Of a stretch of 64,000 nt of DNA, positions 1-8,968 are shown in pieces. The notes below the pieces were generated by a model. It had not been told where the DNA came from. It made no database searches and worked only from the letters and a program-made list of their open reading frames with translations. The position numbers were made by a program, and so were the translations under genes. This stretch comes from Cupriavidus pauculus. GTDB lineage: Bacteria; Pseudomonadota; Gammaproteobacteria; Burkholderiales; Burkholderiaceae. The stretch is from contig NZ_CP044067.1 of assembly GCF_008693385.1 (NCBI RefSeq), forward strand, positions 1,552,501 through 1,616,500, written 5' to 3'. Within the stretch, counting starts at the first letter, position 1; each line of letters opens with the position of its first letter.

Positions 1-47
1 GCCAGCACGATGCCGGCCCGCCGCGACAACTTGGCGGAAGCGTTCAA
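1..47 (-). CDS. Start of a probable exported protein (partial, runs off left edge)
   Basis: Reading leftwards, a TTG codon at 47-45 follows a strong ribosome-binding site (AGGGGAAATCC). It opens a frame beginning M-N-A-S-A-K-L-S-R-R-A-G-I-V-L-A, which looks like the basic n-region of a signal peptide. Only 15 codons lie inside the window. It sits 110 bp downstream of the sugar transferase on the same strand, so a polysaccharide export or lipoprotein gene of the same cluster is a reasonable guess, but that is inference from position only. Confidence 0.35.
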   Translation of the reverse strand, partial: MNASAKLSRRAGIVL

Positions 48-156
48 TTGGATTTCCCCTCGAATTCGCGTGTCTTGCGGATCAATGGCCGGCCATTGCC
101 GCCGGTCCTTGCCGCGTTGTTCGTTGGTGTGCCGCCCTGCCGGGTCCGGTACGGAT

Positions 157-1569
157 TCAGTAGGCGTTGGCTCCCGTGAAACCCTTGCACAACGTCATCC
201 AGACGATGCGCATGTCGAGCCATAGCGACCAGTGCTGCATGTAATAGAGATCGAAGTACAGGCGGTCCGCCATCTTCTGCACCTGCTCGGTCTCGCCGCG
301 GCAGCCGTTGACCTGGGCCCAGCCCGTGATGCCGGGCTTGACGCGGTAGCGCAGCATGTAACCCTTGAGCAGCGACTTGTATTGATCGTCATGCTGCACG
401 GCATGGGGACGCGGCCCCACCACCGACATCTCGCCGCGCATGACGTTGATGAACTGCGGCAGTTCGTCGAGGCTCGTACGGCGCAGGAACCTGCCCAGCG
501 GCGTGATGCGCGCATCGTTGCGCCGCGCCTGCGTGACCGTGCCGGCCGCTTCGGCGTGCACGACCATCGAGCGGAACTTGTAGATCTGGAACTCGCGCCC
601 ATCGATGCCCTTGCGCGTCTGGCGGAAGAACACCGGTCCCGGCGAGGTGGCCTTGATCGCGAGCGCGATCAGCAGCATCAGCGGGCTCAGGCAGATTAGC
701 GCGGCGGCCGAGAACAGGCGGTCGAACACGGCCTTGAAGAACACCGCTTCGCCCGAACCCGGCGATGCGACGAGGTTGATCGCGGGCGCGCCGAGCAGCT
801 CCGACACCTGCGCGGACTTCGGCACGAGGTTGCGGACGTTGGGCAGAAAGCGGATGTTGACGAAGTCGTGCTCGAACTCGCGCAGCACGTCGCCGATCGC
901 GCGTTCCTCGTGCATCGGCAGCGCGAGCCACAGCTCCTTGACGCGCTGCTGCCGCACGCGCCGCGCGAACGCCGGCAGCGAGTTGTACACGGGCAGGCCC
1001 GACGCCGCGGCGCCGGACACGGCGCGCGCATCGAACACGCAGACCGGTACCCACCCCGCATTGGCGTGGGTCTGCAGCCGTTCGATCAGGCTCCTGCCGT
1101 GTTCATTGCAGCCGACGATCGCCACGTAACGCGTGTCGAAGCCCCGGCTGCGCAGCGCGCGCATGATGCCGTAGGCCACCATGCGCAACACCACCATGGA
1201 CACCCACGACAGGCCGTACCAGCCCACGTACCAGGCCGCCGGCTCGTCGTTCGCGCGGTGGAACAGCAGTGCGAGGGCGTAGCCCGCGAGCAGCGCGGAG
1301 GACCAGCCCAGTGTGAGACGGAACACGAGTTCCGTCATCGAGCGGCCGCGCCACGATTGATAGACGCCGAAAGCAGGCATCATCAGCGCGCCCAGGCACG
1401 TCACCATGCCCGCGAACGCACTGGGCCACGCGCTCCAGCCCGCCATCGATCCGAGTCCACGGTAGGCGGCCATTGCCCCGAGCGCGACGCAGAACATGTC
1501 TGCCATGCGCGCAGCCAGCTCTGACGATACGACAGGCACGCTGTCGTATCGCGGATCTCCCGATACCAT
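157..1569 (-). CDS. Undecaprenyl-phosphate sugar phosphotransferase (WcaJ/EpsB-like), exopolysaccharide synthesis
   Basis: Membrane enzyme that transfers a sugar-1-phosphate (usually glucose or galactose) from UDP-sugar to undecaprenyl phosphate, the first step of exopolysaccharide repeat assembly. The 470-residue protein has the full family layout: about five N-terminal membrane segments (residues about 20-125), a Rossmann-like central region (VGCNEHGRS), one more hydrophobic helix, then the catalytic C-terminal domain. That domain has the signatures SPGPVFFRQ, KFRSM, SLDELPQ, VGPRP and PGITGWAQVNG. I chose the ATG at 1569 (MVSGDPRY), preceded by AGGGAAC; the longer upstream frame is arginine-rich and unlike the family. 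The gene ends 110 bp before another leftward start, consistent with a polysaccharide operon continuing off the window. Confidence 0.9.
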   Translation of the reverse strand: MVSGDPRYDSVPVVSSELAARMADMFCVALGAMAAYRGLGSMAGWSAWPSAFAGMVTCLGALMMPAFGVYQSWRGRSMTELVFRLTLGWSSALLAGYALALLFHRANDEPAAWYVGWYGLSWVSMVVLRMVAYGIMRALRSRGFDTRYVAIVGCNEHGRSLIERLQTHANAGWVPVCVFDARAVSGAAASGLPVYNSLPAFARRVRQQRVKELWLALPMHEERAIGDVLREFEHDFVNIRFLPNVRNLVPKSAQVSELLGAPAINLVASPGSGEAVFFKAVFDRLFSAAALICLSPLMLLIALAIKATSPGPVFFRQTRKGIDGREFQIYKFRSMVVHAEAAGTVTQARRNDARITPLGRFLRRTSLDELPQFINVMRGEMSVVGPRPHAVQHDDQYKSLLKGYMLRYRVKPGITGWAQVNGCRGETEQVQKMADRLYFDLYYMQHWSLWLDMRIVWMTLCKGFTGANAY

Positions 1570-2001
1570 GATGTTCCCTGTTCCCTGCAGTGGCCGTCTC
1601 TGCGTCCGCGCGGCCCTTAACCTGCGTGCTGCACCGGTACGCCTTTTTCGTCGACGCTGCCGGCCCTGCACACTCCCCTTCAGTCCGCCGCTTGCCTGCC
1701 GGGGAGCGTGCGAGCGCGCCCTCGTGCGGCGAATCTGACAGGGAACCCTTGCGCAACTAGCATGCCCACGGGTGCCACACGTTGGAGGGGTACGGCCCAC
1801 GGAGGGGCCTCGGGGAAATAACTCGTTGATTTATCGCGACTTATCGTGCGGTAGCGCACACAGTCGCGCCATGCGGGAGGAGACGATGCGGCGAAACGCC
1901 GGGGAATGTGTGTTCCGTGTCACGTAACAAATCGAAGGAACAAGGAACACCAGTGCGGAACATGAGCGCCGAACATGAGCGCCGAACACTACCGGTAGCG
2001 G
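1570..2001. promoter_or_regulatory. 432-bp gap upstream of the sugar transferase, with short repeats
   Basis: No convincing gene. It must hold the promoter of the leftward sugar transferase. Visible structure: a 10-bp near-direct repeat TTATCGCGAC/TTATCGTGCG at 1831-1850, a TGTCACGTAACA imperfect palindrome near 1917, and two exact copies of the 13-mer GAACATGAGCGCC at 1958-1983 with a partial third (GAACA). No clear -35/-10 pair could be chosen. Confidence 0.4.
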
Positions 2002-3063
2002 TCAGCGGCGGAACCAGAGTATCGATAGCGTACCGGCGATCACCAGCAGCAACACCGATGCCGCCGCGAACAGCGCGCTGACCTCGGTCTCCTTGCGCTC
2101 GAGCGCGAAGCGCGCCGTGAGCTGCCGGTACACCTTGCTGAGATCGGACGCCGAGCCCGCCTGGAAATATTCGCCGCCCGTCATCGTCGCCACCGCGCGC
2201 AGCGCGGGTTCGTCCAGCTGCATGAAGTAGGACAGGCTGTTGTCGCCGCCCGTCACACCCTGCGGCGAACCGAAGCCCACGGTGTAGACGCGGACGCCGC
2301 GCTGCGCGGCCATGCGCGCGGCCTCGATCGGATCGGGGCCCGTCGTGCGCCGCCCGTCGCTGAGCAGGATGACCGCGCCGTGGCGGTACGAACCCGGTTC
2401 CGCCGGCGGCCGCTGCTGCTGGCGCTTGCGTGCCGCATCGGCGGCCGCGGCCTCGTCGAGCGAGCCGGGGCGGCTGCCGCGCTCCCATGCGCCGTTGAAC
2501 AGGATGTTTTCGAGGTCGATTCCATCGTCCGGAAACAGCACGGCCAACGCCTGGATCAAACCGCTGCCGGTCGCGGTCCCACGCTGTAGCTGGAACCGGT
2601 CCAGCGCATCGAGCATGTCCTGGCGGTTGTTCGTCGGCGGCTGCACGACGGTGGCCGTCGTGGCAAAGGTCACGATGCCCAGCCGCACGCTGGCGGGCAA
2701 TCCGACGATGAGATCGCGCGCGGCCTGCTGCGCGGCGACGATACGCGAAGGCGCGACATCGGTCGCCTCCATGCTGCGCGAGGTATCGACGGCCAATACC
2801 AGCGTGAGCACGTCAGCGGGCAATGTCACGGTTGCGCTGGGCCGCGCGCACGCAAGAATCGCGGCGGTCAGTGCAAACAGAAAAAGCAAGGGTGGTATGT
2901 GCCGCCGCAGACGTTGGCGGGGACCTAATGCAGCGCGCGGTAGCGCTAGACTGGCATAAAGGAGCGCGATCTTTTTCCGCCGCGCGAGCAGATAGACGTA
3001 GGCGGCTGCCAGCAACGGGAGCGCGAGCAGCAACCAGAGCATTTGCGGCCAGATAAACTGCAT
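2002..3063 (-). CDS. VWA-domain membrane protein (BatA/BatB-like)
   Basis: 353 residues. An N-terminal membrane pair (WLLLALPLLAAAYVYLL, then LLFLFALTAAILA) is followed by a von Willebrand A domain with an intact MIDAS start (D-T-S-R-S) and a C-terminal membrane helix (LLLVIAGTLSILWF). This is the Bat/aerotolerance-type layout in which the VWA domain faces the periplasm. The start at 3063 has AAGGAGCAGGGC just upstream. It is a clear paralogue of the rightward protein at 6266-7354: same order, same length, and shared PSRI.AAQQAA, AEPGSY/AQPGSY and RVYTVG/RIYTVG segments. It diverges from the protease/MoxR operon 74 bp away. Role: presumably a substrate- or metal-binding partner of the MoxR ATPase; the actual client is unknown. 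Confidence 0.85.
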   Translation of the reverse strand: MQFIWPQMLWLLLALPLLAAAYVYLLARRKKIALLYASLALPRAALGPRQRLRRHIPPLLFLFALTAAILACARPSATVTLPADVLTLVLAVDTSRSMEATDVAPSRIVAAQQAARDLIVGLPASVRLGIVTFATTATVVQPPTNNRQDMLDALDRFQLQRGTATGSGLIQALAVLFPDDGIDLENILFNGAWERGSRPGSLDEAAAADAARKRQQQRPPAEPGSYRHGAVILLSDGRRTTGPDPIEAARMAAQRGVRVYTVGFGSPQGVTGGDNSLSYFMQLDEPALRAVATMTGGEYFQAGSASDLSKVYRQLTARFALERKETEVSALFAAASVLLLVIAGTLSILWFRR

Positions 3064-3137
3064 GCCCTGCTCCTTGGCGCGTGGACAAGAGGATGTTACT
3101 GTATTTTTGAAAGCGGTACGGGACGTCGGAGGCTGCA

Positions 3138-4190
3138 ATGAAGCGGGTGACGATCTACGGATGGATCTCGGTGGCGATCGCACTGGTGTTTGCAGCCGGT
3201 GTGGGGACCGTCTGGCTCGTGCAGCCCAAGCCGCGCGTGCTCACGCAGGCGGACATCGACGCGGCCGTCCTGCACACGCTGACGACGAAGAGTCTGCCGT
3301 CGCGCACGGCCCGCGCGGCCGAGGCGGTGCGCGAGTCGGTGGTCGAGATTCGCGGCTATTCCCCCTCCGAGAAAACGCTGGCCGCGGCCTCCGCGCCCAA
3401 TGCGCCCAACGGCTCCCCCAAGAACGCGCCCAAGGACGATCCGAAAAAACGCAAGGCCGAGAAGAAGGATCCGGCGCAGGATCGCGCGGGCAAGTCCGCG
3501 AAGCCGCCCCCGGCCGGACTCTCGCGTCCCGATGAACTCGCGAAGGATCCCGCAAGGGATGCGACGAAGGATCCCACCGGCGGCAAGGACAAATCCACGG
3601 ACCGCCGCAAGGATGCGACGGGCCCCAAGGGCGCGCCCGCCGGCGACGACGAGCCGAGCCACATCGGGTCGGGCGTGGTCGTGACCGAGAGCGGCACCGT
3701 CATCACCAACTATCACGTCGTGGCGGGCGCAAGGCGCCTGGAGGTGCGCTTTCACGACGGTTATGTGGCCGAGGCCACAGTCGTGCAGGCGATTCCCGAA
3801 AAAGACCTCGCCATCGTCAAGCCGATGTCGATTCCCGACGACCTGCCCGCCGCCACGCTCGGCTCCAGCCGCGATCTCGCGCCGGGCTCGGAAGTGGTCG
3901 CGGTCGGCTTTCCGTTCGGCATCGGCCCTTCCGTCTCGGCCGGCGTGGTGTCGGGGCTCGATCGCGAGTTCATCTCGCCGGACAGCAAGGTCAAGCTCGA
4001 CAAGCTCATTCAGTTCGACGCGGCGGCGAATCCCGGCAATTCCGGCGGCCCGCTGGTCAACATGAACGGCGAGGTCGTCGGTATCGTCACCGCCATCCTC
4101 AACCCCAGTCAGAGCGGCACCTTTATCGGCATCGGTTTTGCCATCACGATCGAGAGTGCGGGCGGTTCCCTTGGATCTTCTCCTTTCTGA
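3138..4190 (+). CDS. Membrane-anchored trypsin-like serine protease (S1C/Do-like, no PDZ)
   Basis: 350 residues. An uncleaved-looking N-terminal helix (residues 7-28) anchors a periplasmic protein. Residues about 75-172 are a charged Lys/Asp/Pro/Ala-rich low-complexity linker. The protease domain follows, with a complete catalytic triad: His193 in NYHVV, Asp223 in EKDLAIVK and Ser302 in GNSGGP. DegP/DegS relatives normally carry one or two PDZ domains after this point; here the chain stops about 48 residues after the serine (GIGFAITIESAGG...), so PDZ-mediated regulation is absent. The start ATG at 3138 follows CGGAGG. It is the first gene of the module, 26 bp before moxR, so it may be a quality-control protease for the VWA/MoxR complex (inference). 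Confidence 0.85.
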   Translation: MKRVTIYGWISVAIALVFAAGVGTVWLVQPKPRVLTQADIDAAVLHTLTTKSLPSRTARAAEAVRESVVEIRGYSPSEKTLAAASAPNAPNGSPKNAPKDDPKKRKAEKKDPAQDRAGKSAKPPPAGLSRPDELAKDPARDATKDPTGGKDKSTDRRKDATGPKGAPAGDDEPSHIGSGVVVTESGTVITNYHVVAGARRLEVRFHDGYVAEATVVQAIPEKDLAIVKPMSIPDDLPAATLGSSRDLAPGSEVVAVGFPFGIGPSVSAGVVSGLDREFISPDSKVKLDKLIQFDAAANPGNSGGPLVNMNGEVVGIVTAILNPSQSGTFIGIGFAITIESAGGSLGSSPF

Positions 4191-4216
4191 TCTCCTTTCC
4201 CAAGACGCGGAGGCCT

Positions 4217-5230
4217 ATGAACGATCAAGCCCGTGGTGCTGCGGACAGCGCCAACATGATGGAGCGCCTGCTGTTCGAGGTGAAACGCGTCGTGGTCGGT
4301 CAGGACCACTTTCTGGAGCGCGTGCTCGTGGCCATGCTCGCGGGCGGCCACCTGCTCGTGGAAGGGGTGCCGGGGCTCGCGAAGACGCTCACGGTGAATA
4401 CGCTCGCGCGCACGATGAGCGGCACGTTCAAGCGCATCCAGTTCACGCCGGACCTGCTGCCGGCCGATCTGATCGGCACGCGCATGTACAACCAGGGCAC
4501 GGGCGAGTTCTCGACCGTGCGCGGCCCGGTGTTCGCCAACCTGCTGCTGGCCGATGAAATCAACCGCGCGCCGGCCAAGGTCCAGAGCGCGCTGCTCGAG
4601 GTCATGCAGGAGAAGCAGGTCACCATCGCCGGGGAGACGCATCGCGTGCCCTCGCCGTTCCTCGTGATGGCCACGCAGAACCCGATCGAGACGGAAGGCA
4701 CGTATCCGCTGCCCGAAGCGCAGGTGGACCGCTTCATGATGAAGGTGCTGGTCGGCTACCCGAGCGAGGAAGAGGAGGTGGTCATCGTCAATCGCGTGAC
4801 GGGGCCGCGCATCAACGTCGGCGCGATCGCCACGCCCGAGTTGCTCGCCGATCTGCAGGAAGAGTGCCGCCGCGTCTACGTGGACCCGGGACTGATCCAG
4901 TATGCGGTGCGCGTGGTCGCGGCCACGCGCAAGCCCAGCGCCTACGGGCTGGAGGACATGGACCGCTACGTGACTTTCGGCGCGAGCCCGCGCGCGACCA
5001 TCGGCCTTATCGAAGGCGCGCGCGCGCTGGCCTACCTGCGCGCGCGGCACTACGCATTGCCCGAGGATGTGATCGACCTCGTGCCCGACGTGCTGCGGCA
5101 CCGCCTTGCGCTGTCGTACGAAGCCATGTCCGACGGCGTGACCGCGGACCAGCTGATCGCGCGCATCCTGCAGGTGCTGCCCGTCCCCGAACGTCCGCTG
5201 GAATCCCATGTTCGGGCGGCTGCGCGGTAA
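4217..5230 (+). CDS. MoxR-family AAA+ ATPase
   Basis: 337-residue chaperone-like ATPase that usually works with VWA-domain proteins to insert metals or assemble complexes. Visible motifs: Walker A G-V-P-G-L-A-K-T at residues 50-57, Walker B LLLADE at 109-114, the family-typical NRAPAKVQSALLEVMQE helix, sensor 1 (MATQNP) and the arginine-rich C-terminal lid (FGASPRATI). The start ATG follows GCGGAGGCCT. The 3' end overlaps the start of the DUF58 gene by 23 bp, so the two are translationally coupled. The order protease-moxR-DUF58-VWA matches the conserved MoxR/Bat arrangement. Confidence 0.95.
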   Translation: MNDQARGAADSANMMERLLFEVKRVVVGQDHFLERVLVAMLAGGHLLVEGVPGLAKTLTVNTLARTMSGTFKRIQFTPDLLPADLIGTRMYNQGTGEFSTVRGPVFANLLLADEINRAPAKVQSALLEVMQEKQVTIAGETHRVPSPFLVMATQNPIETEGTYPLPEAQVDRFMMKVLVGYPSEEEEVVIVNRVTGPRINVGAIATPELLADLQEECRRVYVDPGLIQYAVRVVAATRKPSAYGLEDMDRYVTFGASPRATIGLIEGARALAYLRARHYALPEDVIDLVPDVLRHRLALSYEAMSDGVTADQLIARILQVLPVPERPLESHVRAAAR

Positions 5231-6266
5231 GCGCCAGCGCGGTGCCGACACCGCGCCCCCGATCGATCCGCCGGTACCGCAGGCGACCGAGCGCGCCGGA
5301 CTCGGTTCGGGCCATACCGATGCGCTCGTGCGGCGGCTCGAATGGACCGTCGTGCGGCGGCTCGACGGACTGCTGCAGGGCGACTACCGGACGCTGTTCC
5401 GCGGCTTCGGCCTCGACCTCGCCGATCTGCGCGAGTACCAGCCCGGCGACGACGTGCGCCATATCGACTGGAACGTGACCGCGCGCCTGCAGGTGCCGCA
5501 CGTGCGCGAGTTCCAGGAAGACCGGGAGGTGTCCGTCTGGTTCCTGCTCGATCTGAGCGGGTCCGTCGGCTTCGGTTCGGGCGAGGTCAGCAAGCGCGAC
5601 CTGCTCAGCGATTTCACGACCGTGATGGGACTGCTGCTGACGCGCTACGGCAACCGCGTCGGTGCGGTGCTCTATGGCGGGTCGGGCGCGAAAGGCGGCA
5701 CAAAGGACGGGCGCAATCCGGCCGCCGCATCGGTGATCCCCGCCCGCGCGGGGCGCCGTCATCTGCTCCATATGATCGACCGCATGCACGCGACCCCGGC
5801 CGCGTCGCCAGGCGACACGCAACTGCGCGATCTGCTCGATCGCGCGCGCGGTGTCGCCACCCGGCGCTCGGTGATGTTCGTCGTGTCCGATTTCATCAGC
5901 ACGCCCGGCTGGCAGGCGGCCCTCGGCACGCTTGCGCGCCGCCACGAGGTGGTGGCCGTGCGGCTCGTCGATCCGCTCGAGACGGCAATGCCCGATCTCG
6001 GCCTCGTGGTGTTGCAGGACGCCGAGACCGGCGAGCAGATGTTCGTCGACACGCACGACCCGGCCTTTCGCAAGCGCTTTGCGGAGGCGGCCGAAGCGCG
6101 CGAAGCGGAACTGCGACAGGGATTTGCCCGCGCGGGCGTCGCCTGCCTGACGCTCTCCACGTACGCGCGGCTCGACCTCGCACTGCTGCATTTCGCGCGC
6201 CAGCAGCAGCACCGGCAGAGCGCGAGCCGCGCCGCCGCCGAGTCGCTGGTCAAGGGAGCCGTGTAA
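5208..6266 (+). CDS. DUF58-domain protein of the MoxR module
   Basis: 352 residues, mostly soluble. The DUF58 signature REYQPGDDVRHIDWNVTAR is at about residues 75-93. A degenerate VWA-like fold follows, with a D-L-S-G-S MIDAS-type motif (FLLDLSGSVGFGSG). DUF58 proteins almost always sit between MoxR and VWA genes and are thought to be scaffold or adaptor subunits. The ATG at 5208 lies inside the moxR coding region. The stop codon TAA shares its last A with the ATG of the next gene, so the four genes are one coupled operon. Confidence 0.92.
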   Translation: MFGRLRGKRQRGADTAPPIDPPVPQATERAGLGSGHTDALVRRLEWTVVRRLDGLLQGDYRTLFRGFGLDLADLREYQPGDDVRHIDWNVTARLQVPHVREFQEDREVSVWFLLDLSGSVGFGSGEVSKRDLLSDFTTVMGLLLTRYGNRVGAVLYGGSGAKGGTKDGRNPAAASVIPARAGRRHLLHMIDRMHATPAASPGDTQLRDLLDRARGVATRRSVMFVVSDFISTPGWQAALGTLARRHEVVAVRLVDPLETAMPDLGLVVLQDAETGEQMFVDTHDPAFRKRFAEAAEAREAELRQGFARAGVACLTLSTYARLDLALLHFARQQQHRQSASRAAAESLVKGAV

Positions 6267-7354
6267 TGGATGCGATGGACCGCCTTCCGGTACTCAGCTT
6301 CCTGTGGCCCAGCCTGCTATGGCTGCTTGCGCTCGTGGTCCTGCTCGCGGCCGGCTACGCGTGGCTCGACCGGCGCCGGCGACGGACGGCCATTGCCTAT
6401 CCCGCGCTGAAGACGATCGGTGTCGTGGCCAGGTCCGGCGCGGGATGGCGGCGCCATGTGCCACCCGTGCTGGCGCTGCTCGCGCTGACCTCGCTCGTCG
6501 TGGCCATCGCGCGGCCGCAGGCCATCATGACGCTGCCCTCGCGCATCGAAACCGTCATCCTCGTCATCGACCTGTCGGGCAGCATGCGCGCGCAGGACAT
6601 CAAGCCAAGCCGCATCCGCGCCGCGCAGCAGGCGGCCAAGGTTCTCGTGGATGCGCAGCCCGCGCGCGTGAGCACGGGTGTGGTCGCCATGGCGGGCACC
6701 GCCGCGCTCGCGCAGGCGCCCAGCCGCAGGAAGGACGAAGTCACGACGGCCATCGACAAGCTGCAGCCGCAGGGCGGCACCGCGCTCGGCAATGGGCTGC
6801 TTATCGCACTCACGGCATTGCTGCCGCAACTGAACAACGACGCAGCGCGCATGCTCAGCGACGACGATGACGCGATTCCGGTTCGCAAGCCGCGATCGGG
6901 CAACAACGCGGCGGACAACAATGGCGCGCCGCCTTCCGAAACCGCGCAGCCCGGCTCCTATGCGGCGGGCGCCATCGTGCTGTTCTCCGACGGCGAGAGC
7001 AATGCGGGACCCGCCGCGCTGCAGGCCGCGCAACTCGCGGCCGAGAATGGCGTGCGCATCTACACCGTGGGCGTCGGCACCACCGACGGCGTGGTGCTGA
7101 AGGTCGATGGCCTCTCCTCGCGCGTCAAGCTCGACGAGCAGGCGCTGAAGCAGGTGGCCGATGCCACCGATGGACAGTACTTCCGGCTGGAGGATGCGAG
7201 CAAGCTGACCAAGGTGTACGAGGCGCTGCACGCGAAGCTGTCGCTGGGCAAGCGCGACCAGACCGAAGTCACCGCGTTCTTCGCGGCATTCGGCGCCCTG
7301 CTCGCGACCATCGCGGGCATGCTGTCGCTATGGTGGTTCGGGCGCGTGCTGTAG
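6266..7354 (+). CDS. VWA-domain membrane protein (BatA-like)
   Basis: 362 residues: N-terminal membrane segment (LLWLLALVVLLAAGYAWL), second helix (VLALLALTSLVVAIA), periplasmic VWA domain with MIDAS motif D-L-S-G-S, an acidic and asparagine-rich insertion (DDDDAI...NNAADNNGA) before the second half of the domain, and a C-terminal membrane helix. The start overlaps the DUF58 stop by one base (TAATG). It is the paralogue of the leftward protein at 2002-3063; the two flank the protease-MoxR-DUF58 block in opposite orientation. It probably anchors the MoxR complex at the membrane. Confidence 0.92.
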   Translation: MDAMDRLPVLSFLWPSLLWLLALVVLLAAGYAWLDRRRRRTAIAYPALKTIGVVARSGAGWRRHVPPVLALLALTSLVVAIARPQAIMTLPSRIETVILVIDLSGSMRAQDIKPSRIRAAQQAAKVLVDAQPARVSTGVVAMAGTAALAQAPSRRKDEVTTAIDKLQPQGGTALGNGLLIALTALLPQLNNDAARMLSDDDDAIPVRKPRSGNNAADNNGAPPSETAQPGSYAAGAIVLFSDGESNAGPAALQAAQLAAENGVRIYTVGVGTTDGVVLKVDGLSSRVKLDEQALKQVADATDGQYFRLEDASKLTKVYEALHAKLSLGKRDQTEVTAFFAAFGALLATIAGMLSLWWFGRVL

Positions 7355-7378
7355 TACACCTTTGTAGTCGGCCTGACG

Positions 7379-8968
7379 TCAATCCAGCATCAGCGCCACG
7401 TTGCGCTCGGCGAGCGCGGCAATCGTGCGCGAAGGATTGAGGCCGAGCGCGCGCGGCACGATCGCGCCATCCATCACGTATAGCCCGTCATAGCCGAACA
7501 CGCGTCCGCGCGCATCGACGACGCCCTCCGCGGGCGACATCCCCATATTGCAGCCGCCCAGCGGATGCGGCGTCACGAGGTTGCGCAGCACGGTCCATGT
7601 CGGCGGCACCAGCGGCTTGCCGCCGGTTGCCTCCGACAGCATCCGGTGCGCGGCGATCATGCCCTCGATGACCGGCTCCGAACCGCGATACGACCACGAC
7701 AGGTTCAGCCCGCGCCGCCACGGCGCATACCATTTGCGACGCAATAGCAGCTGTCCGTCGCCGGGCTCCAGCGCCTGGCCGAACCACGGCATCATCGTCT
7801 CGAGCGGATCGCCATCGGAAATCATCTCGCCCAGCTCGCGCCAGAACCGGCGCAGCTTGCCGCGCGGATGCCTGCGCAGACGGTCGCGTATGACGTTTCC
7901 CGCGACATCGGGCACGCCGCCGTCCTCGACGAACAGCGACTGTTCGCCGGGCCCCGCGCGATCGAGCAGATCGATCACGCAGGAGATGGTGATCCCGTGC
8001 GAGGGAGAGACCCGCCGATTGGGGTAGAACGCCGGCGTAACGAAATCCCCGTTGTGCGCCCAGCCATGGCCCAGCCTCGGCGACAATTCCGGCAGCGTGC
8101 GATGCTCGTCACGGCAGCGCAGCAACAGCTCGGTGCTGCCGATGGACCCCGCGGCGATCAGCACGTTCGAGCCCGTGACGCTACCGGGTATCCGCGCATG
8201 CGTCTCCACATCCAGCTGCTCGAACTGCACACGCCACCCGCGCGCAAGCGGTTCGAGCCTGTGTACGAGGTGCAGCGGCCAGATTTCCGCGCCATACGTT
8301 CTGGCGACGGCAAGATAGTTGAGGTCGAGCGTGTTCTTCGCGCCGACCTGGCAGCCAATATCGCAGTTGCCGCAATGCACGCACGTCCCCTGCGTCTTGC
8401 CATGCGCGTTGACGAACGGCACCGAATGGCGATCGTCGCGCGCATCGGGAAGATTCGGCGACCACGTCGGCGAGAAGCTCACCGCGACCGGCAGCTTGCG
8501 GAAGCGATCGCCCCAGCCGCAGCGCTCCGCTGCCTCGCGCATCAACAGCTCGCGCGCGCTTTCCTGCCCCACGGGAACGGTCTGCACGTCGAGCATGCGG
8601 CCCACCTCCTCGTAGTAGGGCCCCAGGGCCCCGTACGTGATCTCGGGCGGCCATCCCTGCAGGAAGACTTCGGGCTTCGCCTCGACCGACACGTTTGCGT
8701 AGATCAGCGAGCCGCCGCCGACGCCCGCGCCCGCGATGACCCATACGTCGCGGAACGTGCGCAGGTCCGCCCATCCATTGAAGCGATGCGGCAGCGACTG
8801 GTCCCACAGCCACGGCGCATCCAGGCCGCGTGGGTAGGTACCGGGCGACCACTCGCGTCCTCGCTCCAGCACCAGCACCTTGCGTCCGGCCTGTGCGAGC
8901 CGGCAGGCCGATACCGCGCCGCCGAACCCGCTGCCGATGACGATTGCGTCGTAGTCGCATGCATTCAT
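7379..8968 (-). CDS. GMC-family FAD oxidoreductase (cholesterol-oxidase-like)
   Basis: 529 residues. The N-terminal FAD-binding motif is V-I-G-S-G-F-G-G at residues 10-17. In the middle is a cysteine cluster (CVHCGNCDIGC), characteristic of the GMC branch annotated as cholesterol oxidase or GMC dehydrogenase. The C-terminus has the conserved HPLGGCNMG and the final LNPSRTIAALAER helix. The family oxidises primary or secondary alcohols or sterols; the substrate here is unknown. The ATG at 8968 overlaps the stop of the upstream phosphoesterase (ATGA, 8965-8968), so the two are translationally coupled. No signal peptide is visible. Confidence 0.9.
   Translation of the reverse strand: MNACDYDAIVIGSGFGGAVSACRLAQAGRKVLVLERGREWSPGTYPRGLDAPWLWDQSLPHRFNGWADLRTFRDVWVIAGAGVGGGSLIYANVSVEAKPEVFLQGWPPEITYGALGPYYEEVGRMLDVQTVPVGQESARELLMREAAERCGWGDRFRKLPVAVSFSPTWSPNLPDARDDRHSVPFVNAHGKTQGTCVHCGNCDIGCQVGAKNTLDLNYLAVARTYGAEIWPLHLVHRLEPLARGWRVQFEQLDVETHARIPGSVTGSNVLIAAGSIGSTELLLRCRDEHRTLPELSPRLGHGWAHNGDFVTPAFYPNRRVSPSHGITISCVIDLLDRAGPGEQSLFVEDGGVPDVAGNVIRDRLRRHPRGKLRRFWRELGEMISDGDPLETMMPWFGQALEPGDGQLLLRRKWYAPWRRGLNLSWSYRGSEPVIEGMIAAHRMLSEATGGKPLVPPTWTVLRNLVTPHPLGGCNMGMSPAEGVVDARGRVFGYDGLYVMDGAIVPRALGLNPSRTIAALAERNVALMLD

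Noticed and set aside
5342..7354. Long 670-residue frame ending in the VWA protein
   Set aside because: Its first 300 residues are the out-of-frame shadow of the DUF58 gene; the real VWA start is 6266, where TAATG couples the two genes.
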